Shown piece after piece: positions 53,358 to 62,904 of a DNA stretch of 64,000 nucleotides (positions within the stretch are counted from its first letter, which is position 1; each line of letters starts with the position of its first letter). The stretch spans positions 124,001 to 188,000 of the forward strand of contig CAIQIK010000020.1 of NCBI GenBank assembly GCA_903871855.1, in the 5' to 3' direction. Under the pieces are notes generated by a model that saw only the letters and a list, made by a program, of their open reading frames with translations, was not told the DNA's origin and made no database searches. Source of the stretch: an uncultured Caldisericota bacterium (GTDB taxonomy: Bacteria; Caldisericota; Caldisericia; Cryosericales; Cryosericaceae). The position numbers were made by a program, and so were the translations under genes.

Positions 53358-54541
53358 AGACTACTGGACCTCGTCAGCCGAGTCTTGCCGCCATTGTCGT
53401 GGCGGCTGGAGATAGCACGCGGTTTGGACGAAACAAGCTGCTCACTCCTGTCGCGGGGAGACCGCTCATCTGCACCACTCTACAGGCAGTGTGCCAGGTG
53501 CCGGTGCGCCGGCTCGTTCTGGTCTGTAGAGAGCAGGACCGTGCGAAGATGGCGAAATGCGTTGCCCAGGCAGCTCTCCCGCTCCGTGTACGTGTTCTTC
53601 TGGCGAGCGGAGGCCCAACACGCACCGCAAGCGTCTTCCGCGGTCTTGAGACGCTTGCCGACAACGGTGCTTCCGATCAGGACTGGATTCTGATCCACGA
53701 CGGGGCTCGTCCGCTGGTCTGCAGAGCACTTCTGAAGAGAATACTCGCGGCCAGGGATATGGGAGACATTGTCGTACCGGTGATCCCGGTGACCGACTCG
53801 CTGCGACGAGCATCGGCAGGCGGGTCACACGTGCTGGACAGAAGGGGCGTCGTCGCTGTCCAGACTCCTCAGTTGTGCCAACTGGCGACTCTGCGGTCTG
53901 CGTATCTCAACTGCGCTGATAGTACATCTCTTGGCGATGAGGCAGCGCTGATCGAGTCGATTGGTGGGCGGGTCGCGAGCGTCGAAGGCGATGCACAGAA
54001 CGTGAAAGTGACGGTGCCGGGGGATACCAGGATTGTCGAGACGGCGTTTACCGCGGGAACCAGGACGGTAGTCGGGTTCGGCTACGATGTGCATCGGTTC
54101 GCGGCCGGTCGACCGTTGATCCTTGGTGGCATCCGGATCGCCTCCGACCTGGGACTCGAAGGGACGTCAGACGCCGACGCCGTCCTGCACGCGGTCATGG
54201 ACGCTGTTCTCGGATGCGCCGGGGCGGGAGACATCGGCGGCATGTTCCCATCGTCGGACAAACAATTCCTTGGGATCAACAGCGCCGTGCTTCTGGAACA
54301 CGTCATGGCGGATAGACGGGTTCGCAGACTGAGGATCGTTTCCGCGGATATCACTATTGTCGCTGAGAAGCCGAGATTGCGAAACTACCAGGTTCCCATG
54401 CAGAGAAGGGTCGCGCGCCTCCTTGGACTTCGATCGAGCGATGTCGACGTCAAGGTGACTGGTAACGATACAATAGGCTGGATCGGTAGGGGTGAGGGCA
54501 TAGCTACCCTGTGTGTTGTGACTGCTCTCCGTCGAGGGTAG
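53354..54541 (+). CDS. ispDF: Bifunctional IspD/IspF isoprenoid enzyme
   Basis: The 395-residue product joins IspD (about 1-230; VVAAGDSTRFGRNKLL, VTDSLRRA) and IspF (about 235-395; GYDVHRF metal site, DADAVLHAVMDAVLG, and VKVTGNDTIGWIGRGEG). It carries out cytidylylation of MEP and ring closure to MEcPP in the non-mevalonate pathway. GTG start overlapping the radA stop. Confidence 0.94.
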   Translation: MKTTGPRQPSLAAIVVAAGDSTRFGRNKLLTPVAGRPLICTTLQAVCQVPVRRLVLVCREQDRAKMAKCVAQAALPLRVRVLLASGGPTRTASVFRGLETLADNGASDQDWILIHDGARPLVCRALLKRILAARDMGDIVVPVIPVTDSLRRASAGGSHVLDRRGVVAVQTPQLCQLATLRSAYLNCADSTSLGDEAALIESIGGRVASVEGDAQNVKVTVPGDTRIVETAFTAGTRTVVGFGYDVHRFAAGRPLILGGIRIASDLGLEGTSDADAVLHAVMDAVLGCAGAGDIGGMFPSSDKQFLGINSAVLLEHVMADRRVRRLRIVSADITIVAEKPRLRNYQVPMQRRVARLLGLRSSDVDVKVTGNDTIGWIGRGEGIATLCVVTALRRG

Positions 54542-54550
54542 GTGGAACAC

Positions 54551-54820
54551 AAAACCGTACGCTGAGCACTTGTTGCGCAGACCCCCGGCGTGGTTGACTG
54601 CCTCCAGCTCCAGTTGCATCAGGCCACGGCACATGTTCCACTCAGTACTGTTGCTTCCTTCCGGACCTGGCAGAGTTCAGAGCTTCGCATTGCATGGTTT
54701 GCAGCCTTCAACGCCTTCGACAGGGACTGTTTCGGAAGCGTGCGTCCCGTATGCCCAGCATGGACCCCGGTGAGCGGATTCCGGGCGACAGGGCACCGCT
54801 ATCTCCCCATCCTGTACGGC
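54551..54820 (-). ncRNA. ffs: Large SRP RNA (with Alu domain)
   Basis: The minus strand holds the SRP core AGGTCCGGAAGGAAGC near 54660 with flanking helix 8, and a 5' Alu-like region GGGGAGATAGCGGTGCCC near 54800 that matches Gram-positive scRNA. GCCGTAC at 54814-54820 pairs with GTACGG at 54555-54560, closing a molecule of about 270 nt, and TTTTG follows. It is the RNA of the signal recognition particle. Confidence 0.9.
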
Positions 54821-54826
54821 TTCAGT

Positions 54827-54855
54827 AGTATATGCGCTGAGACGTTTCCCGTCAA
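54827..54855 (-). promoter_or_regulatory. SRP RNA promoter inside the PEGA gene end
   Basis: TTGACG (54850-54855) and TATACT (54827-54832) are separated by 17 bases; the seventh base after the -10 is the G at 54820 that begins the RNA. Confidence 0.75.
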
Positions 54856-54862
54856 CTTGTTG

Positions 54863-55918
54863 TTACTGCAACTTCGTGAGGGCAATGGAAAGGCGGCTCG
54901 TCTGGCCTTTAAACACAGTTGCCTCTCCTGACCAGGGGAGATACCCCGGCAGTTCCAGGGAGACTTCGTGTGTTCCCTCTTTCAATCCGTTGAAGGTGAA
55001 AGGTGCAATCTGATTCGTGGCCTGTCCGTCGATTGTTATGGAAGCTCCCGTCGGATCAGTGGAAATGGCTAGCTCGCCAAGCGCAAGCTCGAACTTGTAC
55101 TGTTTTGCTAGAACGATGCCTTCTTTTACCGAGAGGGTATCTGTGATGTCTGAGTTGCCGTCCAGCTTGAGTGTCAGAACATAGTCACCTACGGGGAATG
55201 AGTCGATTTTCAATGGTGTCACGCCGTACGGCTTGCCGTCCATGAAAATTTTGGCTCCAGTCGGGGTCGACGTGATACTCAGTTTGCCAAAGGCCTGCGT
55301 GAGAGAGAAGTCCTGCGTGCTCTGCGTCGCATCGGAAAGGTCGACTGTGCGCGAGACCCCCGCGTAGCCCTTGAGGGAAACGACCAGTGTATAGTTACGT
55401 GGTTTGAGGCCCGCCACTGTCAAAGGCGTGACGCCTTTGGCTACGCCATCAAGCGTTACTGTTGCGCCGGGTGGGGTGGACGTGACGACCAGCGAGTAGG
55501 CAGCGTGTATCATGTTTGCAATGACCTGCGTTGTGGATCCCCTCACTGCCGTCGTGGTGCCGTTCCAGACTTCCCAACCAGACAGACGGATCTGTATCGC
55601 ATGGGTCCCCGGGGTTACCCCGGACAGCACGAGCGGTGTTGTCCCGACCTGCCGCTCGTCGAGGAGCACGGTAGCTCCTGACGGGAATGATCGGATGTTT
55701 AAGCTCGCCTTCCTTCCTTGGAGAAGCACGAAGACCACTGCGGCCGCAATTGCGGCAATCAGGATGAACACGATCCAGATCCTGGTTCTGTGATGACGCT
55801 GCGGCGTGGAGGGCACAGGAGCCCTAGTGGGAGCTTGTGTTGTACGTGACTCCTGGAGGCTTCCAAGAAGCTCGTCGATGCGGTCAGGTTCACCAGAGTG
55901 CCGTTCGGGCATGTTCAC
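54863..55918 (-). CDS. Membrane-anchored PEGA-repeat protein
   Basis: The 351-residue product has a cytoplasmic N-terminus of about 46 residues, one membrane helix (IWIVFILIAAIAAAVVFVLL), and four PEGA repeats outside, each with a core such as TSTPPGATVTLDG, TSTPTGAKIFMDG or STDPTGASITIDG. PEGA domains are found in surface proteins of unclear role. It is the last gene of the seven-gene operon; its start follows tmk by 7 bases. Confidence 0.85.
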   Translation of the reverse strand: MNMPERHSGEPDRIDELLGSLQESRTTQAPTRAPVPSTPQRHHRTRIWIVFILIAAIAAAVVFVLLQGRKASLNIRSFPSGATVLLDERQVGTTPLVLSGVTPGTHAIQIRLSGWEVWNGTTTAVRGSTTQVIANMIHAAYSLVVTSTPPGATVTLDGVAKGVTPLTVAGLKPRNYTLVVSLKGYAGVSRTVDLSDATQSTQDFSLTQAFGKLSITSTPTGAKIFMDGKPYGVTPLKIDSFPVGDYVLTLKLDGNSDITDTLSVKEGIVLAKQYKFELALGELAISTDPTGASITIDGQATNQIAPFTFNGLKEGTHEVSLELPGYLPWSGEATVFKGQTSRLSIALTKLQ

Positions 55919-55925
55919 ACCTCCA

Positions 55926-56537
55926 CTATTCCAGTCGTTTCAACACTGTCTTGAGCACATCACTGAAGACGTCATCCGCAGGACGTGCCGCGTCGATAAT
56001 CACCCACCGTCCCGGCTGGCTTGTGGCTATATCCAGAAAGGCGTGGCGCACGACGTCAAGGAACGATCCTCGTTGCTCGATCCGGTCGAGGTCGGTCTTC
56101 CGAGCCAGGGAAATGCGCGGATCGATATCCAGAAGCAGGGTTAGGTCGGGGGCCAGACCCGAAGTGACAATGTCCATAAGTCGCTCGACTCGTTCTTTGC
56201 CGACCCTCCCTGCAACCCCCTGATAGGCGACAGATGAATCTGCAAATCTTTCCCCAATGACAATGTCACCACGTTCTAGTGCGGGGTTGATGATCTCATC
56301 GATGTCCTGTCTGCGATCGGCCGCGAACAGCAACACTTCAGAGAACAGGGACAGGTTGAGCTCGTCATGCACAAGGATCATTCGCAGCTTCCGTCCGAGC
56401 ATTGTTCCTCCCGGCTCGAATGTGTGCGTGACAGGGAATAGTCGTTCCGTCAGCGCCCGCTTCAGCCGCTCAGCCTGTGTGCTCTTGCCACATCCGTCGA
56501 TCCCCTCGAATGTAAGAAAGAAGGCGCGTCGCATCAT
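55926..56537 (-). CDS. tmk: Thymidylate kinase
   Basis: The 203-residue product has the P-loop FEGIDGCGKSTQAERL, the motif FEPGGTMLGRKLR, and the lid GERFADSSVAYQGVAG. It makes dTDP from dTMP. It overlaps the R3H ATPase stop by ATGA and lies three genes after a deoxynucleoside kinase, so both feed dNTP synthesis. Confidence 0.94.
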   Translation of the reverse strand: MMRRAFFLTFEGIDGCGKSTQAERLKRALTERLFPVTHTFEPGGTMLGRKLRMILVHDELNLSLFSEVLLFAADRRQDIDEIINPALERGDIVIGERFADSSVAYQGVAGRVGKERVERLMDIVTSGLAPDLTLLLDIDPRISLARKTDLDRIEQRGSFLDVVRHAFLDIATSQPGRWVIIDAARPADDVFSDVLKTVLKRLE

Positions 56538-58066
56538 ACGGCCTTTGGTGAACCTTGAGTCGGCTTCATCTGTGGAGAATAGACGACAACGCGCCGGAAC
56601 GGCTCGATGCCTTCACTCTCACTGAACAGCCCAAGTCGCTCTGCCAGTCTGTGTTGTATCCGCCGCTCGAAGGCATTGGAATACGGCAGCTCACGCGAGG
56701 TCGAAGAGGAGGCGGCTTCGCGCATGAGATGAACCCAGGAAGCATACTGATCCTTCTCCACGGACATCGAGTGGATGCGTCTAAGGAGATCCTTGATGGC
56801 AGCCAAACTGTTCTTGTTCGTCGTATACAGCGGTAATCCGAGTGCCTCAGCTCGTTCCACAAGAAATGGTTTCTTGGCTGCGAGCGCATCACTCAGCAGT
56901 ACAATGTCTGCATCCTCCATCGTGCGTGCGACCCGTACGTCGGCGTGCAGACTGTGAGAAGCCCGCTCGATGTAGCTCTGGCTGACCCCCTGGATGTAGA
57001 GTCTGACGCTGGAATCTTGTGTCCAGAGCTGCTCAGTACCAGTTTGTGATATGGGAGCCTCTTCCTGATGAGGGGGTTCGATCACGAACTCTTTGCCGGC
57101 CGTTCTCCTGCGTATCTCGGGTTGCACGTCGAAGCCGCGCAGGACTCTGTCGACAACGTCTGCCAGGTTGCGGTACACGGCCAGGATGTCGCGTTCACGC
57201 AGTTCTACGAGGGTGTCAAACGTGGGAGCAGCCTTCCGCTCGAGAACACTCTTCTGTGTCCCACGGCGCTGTGCTTCTTCATCACTCAGCGTAACGGTCT
57301 GGATACCCCCGAGCAGGTCGATGAGGGTCGGGTTGGTGATGAGGTTGCCCAGATCATTGCCGTGCGCCGTTCCGATGAGCTCGACGCCTCGCTCAGCAAT
57401 CGTTCGGCAAGCCTGTGCCTCTTCGATTCGACCGATTTCATCTATGACGATGACCTCCGGATTGTGATTTTCCACTGCTTCGATCATGATGTCGTGCTGC
57501 TCTTTGTTGAGCGGGACCTGCATACGACGAGAAGATCCAACGCCGGGATGGGGGACGTCACCGTCTCCACCGATCTCATTGCTTGTATCGACAATGATGA
57601 CGCGTTTTTTCAGCGTATCACTGATGTACCGCGAAGCCTCACGCAGGAGAGTTGTCTTTCCAATACCCGGTCTGCCCAATATCAGGATGCTCGAGCCTTT
57701 ATTGACGAGGTCTTCGATGATTTCGATCTTGCCATACAGGGCGCGCCCGACCCGGCACGTAAGTCCGACCACGTCGTTATGCCTGTTGCGGATGGCGGAA
57801 ATGCGATGCAGTGTCTGTTCGATTCCAGCGCGGTTGTCGCGATCGAATTCTCCAACTTTCCGGACGACAACGTCGATGTCCTCTCTCGTCACCCTGCTCT
57901 CGCTGAGGGGAACGAAGTCGAATTCGAACCGAGCTTCAGGGACACGTCCGAGGTCCAGTACGACTTCGACGAGCTCGTCGAATCGGTCGAGCCGCTCGAG
58001 TGCCTCCCGTAGAGATTCGGGGAAGATGCTCAGGAATGCCTGGGTGTCGTAGTCGTGTGCTGGCAT
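56534..58066 (-). CDS. R3H-domain AAA-type ATPase
   Basis: The 510-residue product has a SpoIIIAA/Ycf45-like ATPase domain with Walker A LGRPGIGKTTLLRE near residue 130, IIVDTSNEIGGDGD and VIVIDEIGR, and a C-terminal R3H motif ERRIQHRLAERLGLF for single-stranded nucleic acid. Function is unknown for most members. It overlaps the kinase gene by 37 bases with AAAGGA upstream. Confidence 0.88.
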   Translation of the reverse strand: MPAHDYDTQAFLSIFPESLREALERLDRFDELVEVVLDLGRVPEARFEFDFVPLSESRVTREDIDVVVRKVGEFDRDNRAGIEQTLHRISAIRNRHNDVVGLTCRVGRALYGKIEIIEDLVNKGSSILILGRPGIGKTTLLREASRYISDTLKKRVIIVDTSNEIGGDGDVPHPGVGSSRRMQVPLNKEQHDIMIEAVENHNPEVIVIDEIGRIEEAQACRTIAERGVELIGTAHGNDLGNLITNPTLIDLLGGIQTVTLSDEEAQRRGTQKSVLERKAAPTFDTLVELRERDILAVYRNLADVVDRVLRGFDVQPEIRRRTAGKEFVIEPPHQEEAPISQTGTEQLWTQDSSVRLYIQGVSQSYIERASHSLHADVRVARTMEDADIVLLSDALAAKKPFLVERAEALGLPLYTTNKNSLAAIKDLLRRIHSMSVEKDQYASWVHLMREAASSSTSRELPYSNAFERRIQHRLAERLGLFSESEGIEPFRRVVVYSPQMKPTQGSPKAV

Positions 58067-58713
58067 GTCAGTCCTTTCTGCAGAAGCGCTTCAGCAATGC
58101 GGTCGGTGACCCTCTCATACTCGCCGAAGAGGCTAAACAGATCAAGGTCGTCAGTGTCGATGGCTATCAGGGGGGCGAGTAGAAACGAGCTTGCCCATGC
58201 ATCGTAGCGTTCGTTGAGCTTCCGAAGGTATGAAGAGGGCAGGGACTTCTCGAATGAGCGCCCTCGTGACTGTATGCGTCTAGAAAGCGTTCTTGTGGAC
58301 GCACGGAGGTAGACAACGAGATCGGGTACCGCAAGGTTCTCCAGCAGGTACTTGTACAGTTGCAGATAGATCTGGTATTCGACGCGGGGCAGCGCTGTAC
58401 GAGCGAATATCTCTGCGTCTTCGTACAGGGTGCGGTCCACAATCTTCGTATGGTTCAGGGCGCCGGCTTCCTTGAAGAGTTTCACCCGTTGCGTGAGGAA
58501 GAAGAGTTGTGACTGTATGCCCCATCGCTTGGGATCATCGTAGTAGAGCTTGAGGAAAGGATTCTGTTTGACTGGCTCAGGGAGTAGAGTCAACCCCCAC
58601 TTGTCGGCCAGATGACGGGTAAGCGTGGACTTTCCCACACCGATGTTGCCGGCTATAGCAAGGAACAGGGGACGGTCGGTGCCAGCCGTCGTAGGCTGAG
58701 GTTCAGCGCTCAT
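58030..58713 (-). CDS. Deoxynucleoside kinase
   Basis: The 227-residue product has the P-loop AGNIGVGKSTLTRHL near residue 22, the DRT motif KIVDRTLYEDAEIFA, and lid arginines in RTLSRRIQSRGR. It phosphorylates deoxyadenosine or deoxyguanosine, as in dAK/dGK of Gram-positives. Exact base is not told. Its ATG overlaps the previous stop (ATGA). Confidence 0.9.
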   Translation of the reverse strand: MSAEPQPTTAGTDRPLFLAIAGNIGVGKSTLTRHLADKWGLTLLPEPVKQNPFLKLYYDDPKRWGIQSQLFFLTQRVKLFKEAGALNHTKIVDRTLYEDAEIFARTALPRVEYQIYLQLYKYLLENLAVPDLVVYLRASTRTLSRRIQSRGRSFEKSLPSSYLRKLNERYDAWASSFLLAPLIAIDTDDLDLFSLFGEYERVTDRIAEALLQKGLTCQHTTTTPRHS

Positions 58714-60383
58714 GGGTTTTTGAGCTGAGCGGGGTCGAACGTACCCTGCTCGAAGATGCTCTGGTAGAATGAGGCCCAGGAGACCTTCTTGTTGCTGGTC
58801 CGGGAGATTCTGCGCATTTCGCGGAAGCGAGTGCGGAATATGAACCGGGCGAGAGAGACTCCGAAGTCGAATGTGGCGATCGAAGAGAACGACGATGCAA
58901 GGACAGGAGGCAACGGGACGTGTTCCTGAAGGAACGAGCAGGCATCATGATGCGACAGTCTGTTCTGAAGGATCTCGATATCGAGCGCAGCTGCAGCATC
59001 CTCGATGAGGAGTTGGAGCGTCGTAAGCAAACTGTTCTGTCGTGTCAGCATTCCGTCGAGGTTGACGATATTCTGCAGCTCGAACAGCGAAAGTGCCGTG
59101 ATGAATGCCTCTCGCTGAACGTGAAATGCTAAACATGGGTCCCAGCTGCTGATTGCGGTCTGGATATAGGCTTTGCCAGGGAAATAAGTCATCATCAGAG
59201 CGATCTCGGGTGAAAGCCAGCGACGGGAAGACGCTATTGGACAGACGGTCTGCCGGTGATCGAGCGAAGCACCTTTTAGAGCAACCGCTTCTGGATCGTC
59301 ATATGCAGGGCGAGTCCCGAGCGCATCCCCTACCACGGGTACAGACTTGAGTCTGTAGCCGGGGAAAAACGAGCGGAGGCGGGGATAGTCCTTGTTCATC
59401 CAGTCGTCGATAGTTGCTTGATCCAGGCGTCGCACGAGAGAAGCCTGGAGAACGTCCCTCACAACCTCTTCGGTGCTTCTGGACGCATCAAGCTGGGCAG
59501 CTTTTTCGCTCAATTGACGTTTCAGCGCCTCCGTTTCATGTTCCAGATGTTCCTGTGTTTCAGTTGTGCTTGCATCTTCGAGTGAAGGCAACAGGATGCG
59601 GAGTACTGGGTCCCGGGTGGAATCACCCGTACTGGTGGAACGGACCAACCGTAGTTCCAGTTTGCTTCCGTACTGGTGTGCCTTGAGGATGCGCTCTACA
59701 ATAGCCTGCTTGTCATCGAAGCGGCTGGCCCTGTCTTCGGCGAAGAGGAGATACTGGTCAATGATATGTAATTCCTCAAGAGCTAATTTCTGGTGAGAGC
59801 CTGAACGCAGCTGAATTTGTTCTGCAGGCGCGGTTGGAGGCGTGGACAATTCCTCGAGCCGGCGAACGAGGGCCTTTCCACGGACGTACATGGGGATCTC
59901 TGTCATGTACAGCAGCTGATAGAGGCCTCGTCGGGCGTTGCGCAGCTGCCAGAGGGTGTCACTGAAGTATCCGGCTCCAATCAGGACGGACAAGTTGTCC
60001 ATGTAGGACCTGAGGACGAGTGCTGAGCGGCGCTCGCTGCTGCCGAGCTTTCCTTGTTCGAGCTTCGCAAGCACTTCACGTTTGTCGTCGAGAAACCGCT
60101 GCATCTCCGCAGCGTTTGCTGCCGAGAAGTCTCCCAGATGATAAAGATACCTGTGCGTGCCTGCGCTGAGTGCGTCTACGGGGAGGAAAAAACTGGTTTC
60201 ATCCTGGGTGTCCTGAAGCAGCTCGCTGTACTTGGTCATTGCGGGCAGAGCCTGAGAACTGTTCTGGCGGTTGTCCGCCCTGGAGTGTCTGTTGCGAGGC
60301 GGATGGTTTGTCTTCGGGCTAACATTCTTGGGGTTCTCCGCGGAGGCAGAACCAGCCGAAGCTACTCTTCTTGAGTGTGTCAC
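58710..60383 (-). CDS. DUF885-like protein without the HExxPGH zinc motif
   Basis: The 557-residue product has the general layout of DUF885 proteins, which are Taq-like carboxypeptidases. Where the family has HEAYPGHHLQ, this protein reads MTYFPGKAYIQ, so both His and the Glu are absent and no zinc site is expected. Downstream helices (LLIEDAAAALD, HDACSFLQEHVPLP) match the family's end. A basic, low-complexity tail of 48 residues begins the protein. GTG start overlapping the upstream gene (GTGA). The assignment is by eye and could be wrong. Confidence 0.5.
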   Translation of the reverse strand: MTHSRRVASAGSASAENPKNVSPKTNHPPRNRHSRADNRQNSSQALPAMTKYSELLQDTQDETSFFLPVDALSAGTHRYLYHLGDFSAANAAEMQRFLDDKREVLAKLEQGKLGSSERRSALVLRSYMDNLSVLIGAGYFSDTLWQLRNARRGLYQLLYMTEIPMYVRGKALVRRLEELSTPPTAPAEQIQLRSGSHQKLALEELHIIDQYLLFAEDRASRFDDKQAIVERILKAHQYGSKLELRLVRSTSTGDSTRDPVLRILLPSLEDASTTETQEHLEHETEALKRQLSEKAAQLDASRSTEEVVRDVLQASLVRRLDQATIDDWMNKDYPRLRSFFPGYRLKSVPVVGDALGTRPAYDDPEAVALKGASLDHRQTVCPIASSRRWLSPEIALMMTYFPGKAYIQTAISSWDPCLAFHVQREAFITALSLFELQNIVNLDGMLTRQNSLLTTLQLLIEDAAAALDIEILQNRLSHHDACSFLQEHVPLPPVLASSFSSIATFDFGVSLARFIFRTRFREMRRISRTSNKKVSWASFYQSIFEQGTFDPAQLKNP

Positions 60384-61219
60384 GAGCCTGTGTTGACCTC
60401 CAAGGGTTCAAGCGAATCCGGGACCTGGATGCCAAACATGATGTCCCACCACCTCATGAACTGCTTGTAACGTGTATCGCCGCTCACGAGACTGATTTCC
60501 TTCTTGAGAAGCTGTGTTCGGTTTTCAAGGATCAGTTGAAACTTCTTGTTCGCCAGAGCGTCCTTCGCAATCCTTGTCTTTGCCTGCTCGAACGTGAGCT
60601 TGTGCCCAGCCGTGTCCGTATAGTTCCAGTCCCATGTAGCAAAATACTCGCGCATTTCGTCTAACGATACGGAGGTATCCTTAGTCAGGTTCTCTTCGTA
60701 GGCTTTGGAAGTGGCCCAGAGCTGAATGTATGCGCGCATATCCGGAGACCGCAGTCTGACTGCCTCGGTTGCGTCGTCTGGTGATGCGTGATCTTTCACA
60801 TAGGCCTCGACGGCAGTGTCAAGAGCCGATGGACTCACGACGATTCCCAGCCGAGCAGCCTCAACGGATTGAGCATGCATGATAATGAGTCGCTGGATAG
60901 CCTCCGTCTTCAATCCTGCCACAAGGTACTGTGTCTTCGGATCGGATGCGTCACCAAGATCCGGTCGTGCCTTGTAGTAGCTGCTGGTCGAATCGAACGG
61001 CAGGTCAACGATCATTGCCGAGAGATGCTCCTCTGTAACAGGTTTGCTATTGACATAGAAAGCGACATTACGTGAACGTACTACGGGAACGGCAACGATT
61101 GTTGCCAGAAGGGCGACCAGTACGACCGAAGCCGCAACGATGGAGGCCGTCAGGCGCGCCCTCAGGCGCGCTTGGACTATAGACTTTCTGGACGAATTGG
61201 GGCCGTCTTTTACAAGCAT
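60380..61219 (-). CDS. SurA-N-like membrane-anchored chaperone
   Basis: The 279-residue product has a short positive N-terminus, one membrane helix (TASIVAASVVLVALLATIVA), then a helical region like the N-terminal domain of SurA/PrsA, including EAIQRLIIMHAQSVEAARLG. No parvulin domain is complete. It starts two bases after the PpiC gene, so it may be a partner or truncated duplicate. Longer frames upstream lie inside the PpiC gene. Confidence 0.6.
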   Translation of the reverse strand: MLVKDGPNSSRKSIVQARLRARLTASIVAASVVLVALLATIVAVPVVRSRNVAFYVNSKPVTEEHLSAMIVDLPFDSTSSYYKARPDLGDASDPKTQYLVAGLKTEAIQRLIIMHAQSVEAARLGIVVSPSALDTAVEAYVKDHASPDDATEAVRLRSPDMRAYIQLWATSKAYEENLTKDTSVSLDEMREYFATWDWNYTDTAGHKLTFEQAKTRIAKDALANKKFQLILENRTQLLKKEISLVSGDTRYKQFMRWWDIMFGIQVPDSLEPLEVNTGS

Positions 61220-61221
61220 AG

Positions 61222-62826
61222 CTACTGCGCTGATGGAGTGCTGGTGGTGTCCGTTGCTGCCGGCGTCGTCGTTGTTCCCTTGCCGGTAGCTTTGACGATC
61301 CACTGCCCAACTGCTCCAAGCACCTTGCCAATACCACGGCTGTACCATCGGGTGATACGTGACCAGTCACCCTCGCGGACGGGGAATTGCTGTTTGAGTT
61401 TGGTGACGAGGGCAGTCTTGGCATCCGCCTTGCGCTCGTCTTCCAGAGCGGTCTTGACCTTGTCATACGTGGCCTTGTCACTCAGGCTTGCCTTCACGAG
61501 CGGCTTTCGATCCAGAAGCTGGACGATCTCATAGGCAGAACCATCGACGAAGGGCTTTGAGTACTGGCCGGTTTTCAGATCCTTGAGGGCCTCGAAACGG
61601 GTCGCGTCGCCCGTGCTCGAGAAATAGTCCAGGATCCCCCCCGTCTTAGCGTCGGCATCCGTGGAATACTTCGTGATCGCGGTCTTAAACGACAAACCCT
61701 GCTGAAGCTCCGCATACACCTTGTTTGCAAGAGCCTCGGCAGCCGTTGCCCCAGTTGTCTGGTCTCCGGTTCCGAAGCCGAGGACGATATGTGCAGCTTT
61801 CACCGTTTCGGCCGTGTCATAGATTGCACTGACGGGTTCTTGAGCGATCTTGTGAATGATATGGAAGCCAAACTCGGTCTGGATGGGTCCGACGATGTCA
61901 CCGGTCTTGGCGGCAAAGGCGGCAGTCTCGAATTCCTTGACCATCTGCCCTTTGGTGAAGAAGCCCAGGGCCTCGTACGTAGCATATCCCGCGGTCTTGT
62001 TGTTAAGCTCGGCCGCCTTTTCCTGTGCATACTTAACGAAATCAAAGGTGGTATTCTCCGCTTTCTGTTTCACGATCTCGTCATAGATGGCCTGAGCAAC
62101 CTTCTTCTTCGCAGCGATTGTCGAAGAAGAGTCACTGTCAGCGTTAATATTTATGAGGAGATGCTCGGCATTGACACGTCCTTCAGAGGCGAAGTAAGTT
62201 TTGATGTCCGCGTCCGAGACGGTGACGCTGGCGTCGATTTCGGCTGTCACGGCATCGGCCAGCTGCTGTCGTTCGACATATGGCTGGACCTGAGTGCGGA
62301 TCGTAGCCTTGAACTTGTCCATCGAGCCATACTTAGCTATGACGGCATCATTGAATCCCTGAGTGTCCGTTCCAAACTGTTGCTGGGATTGTGTGACGGC
62401 ATTGTCGACTTCTGTGTCGAGAGCGGTCTTCAGCTTGGCCTGGTCCAGTTTCATGTCCTTGGATTTGGCATATTGAATGAACAGCTCCTGCTCGATCGAG
62501 CTGTCGATGACGTTCTGACGAACAGACTTGAGCGTGCTCGCATTCTCAGCGGTCGTCAGATCCATTCCGTATTGCTTGTACATATCGATGTAATTCTGGA
62601 CGCGTGCCGTGATGTCGGACTGGAGGATCTTCTCGGTGCCGACCTGATACGCTATCGTCCCGGTGGCGCTCTTGATTGCAAAGAAGGAGCCCCACGTAGC
62701 AAGTACCACAACAAGTACGATAGCGATAATTCTCATGACAATGGGAAACCGATCCTTGCGATGTTTCCCCGGCTTCTCGACAAGTCCCACCTTACGTTTC
62801 TGTCTGATCTTGCTTTCTTTTCCCAT
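61222..62826 (-). CDS. PpiC/SurA-type peptidyl-prolyl isomerase, membrane-anchored
   Basis: The 534-residue product has a basic N-terminus, a membrane helix (IVMRIIAIVLVVVLATWGSF), a SurA-like helical domain, and two parvulin-type domains: one with GPIQTEFGFHIIHK near 315, the second with KAAHIVLGFG near 340 and FSSTGDATRFEALK. It should fold exported proteins at the outer membrane face. A Thr/Pro-rich tail ends the protein. First gene of the operon; GAGGAG precedes the ATG. Confidence 0.85.
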   Translation of the reverse strand: MGKESKIRQKRKVGLVEKPGKHRKDRFPIVMRIIAIVLVVVLATWGSFFAIKSATGTIAYQVGTEKILQSDITARVQNYIDMYKQYGMDLTTAENASTLKSVRQNVIDSSIEQELFIQYAKSKDMKLDQAKLKTALDTEVDNAVTQSQQQFGTDTQGFNDAVIAKYGSMDKFKATIRTQVQPYVERQQLADAVTAEIDASVTVSDADIKTYFASEGRVNAEHLLININADSDSSSTIAAKKKVAQAIYDEIVKQKAENTTFDFVKYAQEKAAELNNKTAGYATYEALGFFTKGQMVKEFETAAFAAKTGDIVGPIQTEFGFHIIHKIAQEPVSAIYDTAETVKAAHIVLGFGTGDQTTGATAAEALANKVYAELQQGLSFKTAITKYSTDADAKTGGILDYFSSTGDATRFEALKDLKTGQYSKPFVDGSAYEIVQLLDRKPLVKASLSDKATYDKVKTALEDERKADAKTALVTKLKQQFPVREGDWSRITRWYSRGIGKVLGAVGQWIVKATGKGTTTTPAATDTTSTPSAQ

Positions 62827-62904
62827 CCTGTCGCTCCTCGGTCGAGTCTGCTTGTGCGGACAGACGACTCAGATAACAATCAAAGAACTATACCATGATT
62901 CCTT

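Noticed and set aside
57068-58012. 314-codon plus-strand frame opposite the R3H ATPase
   Set aside because: It is a shadow of a gene with complete Walker motifs; the reading is low in recognisable motifs.
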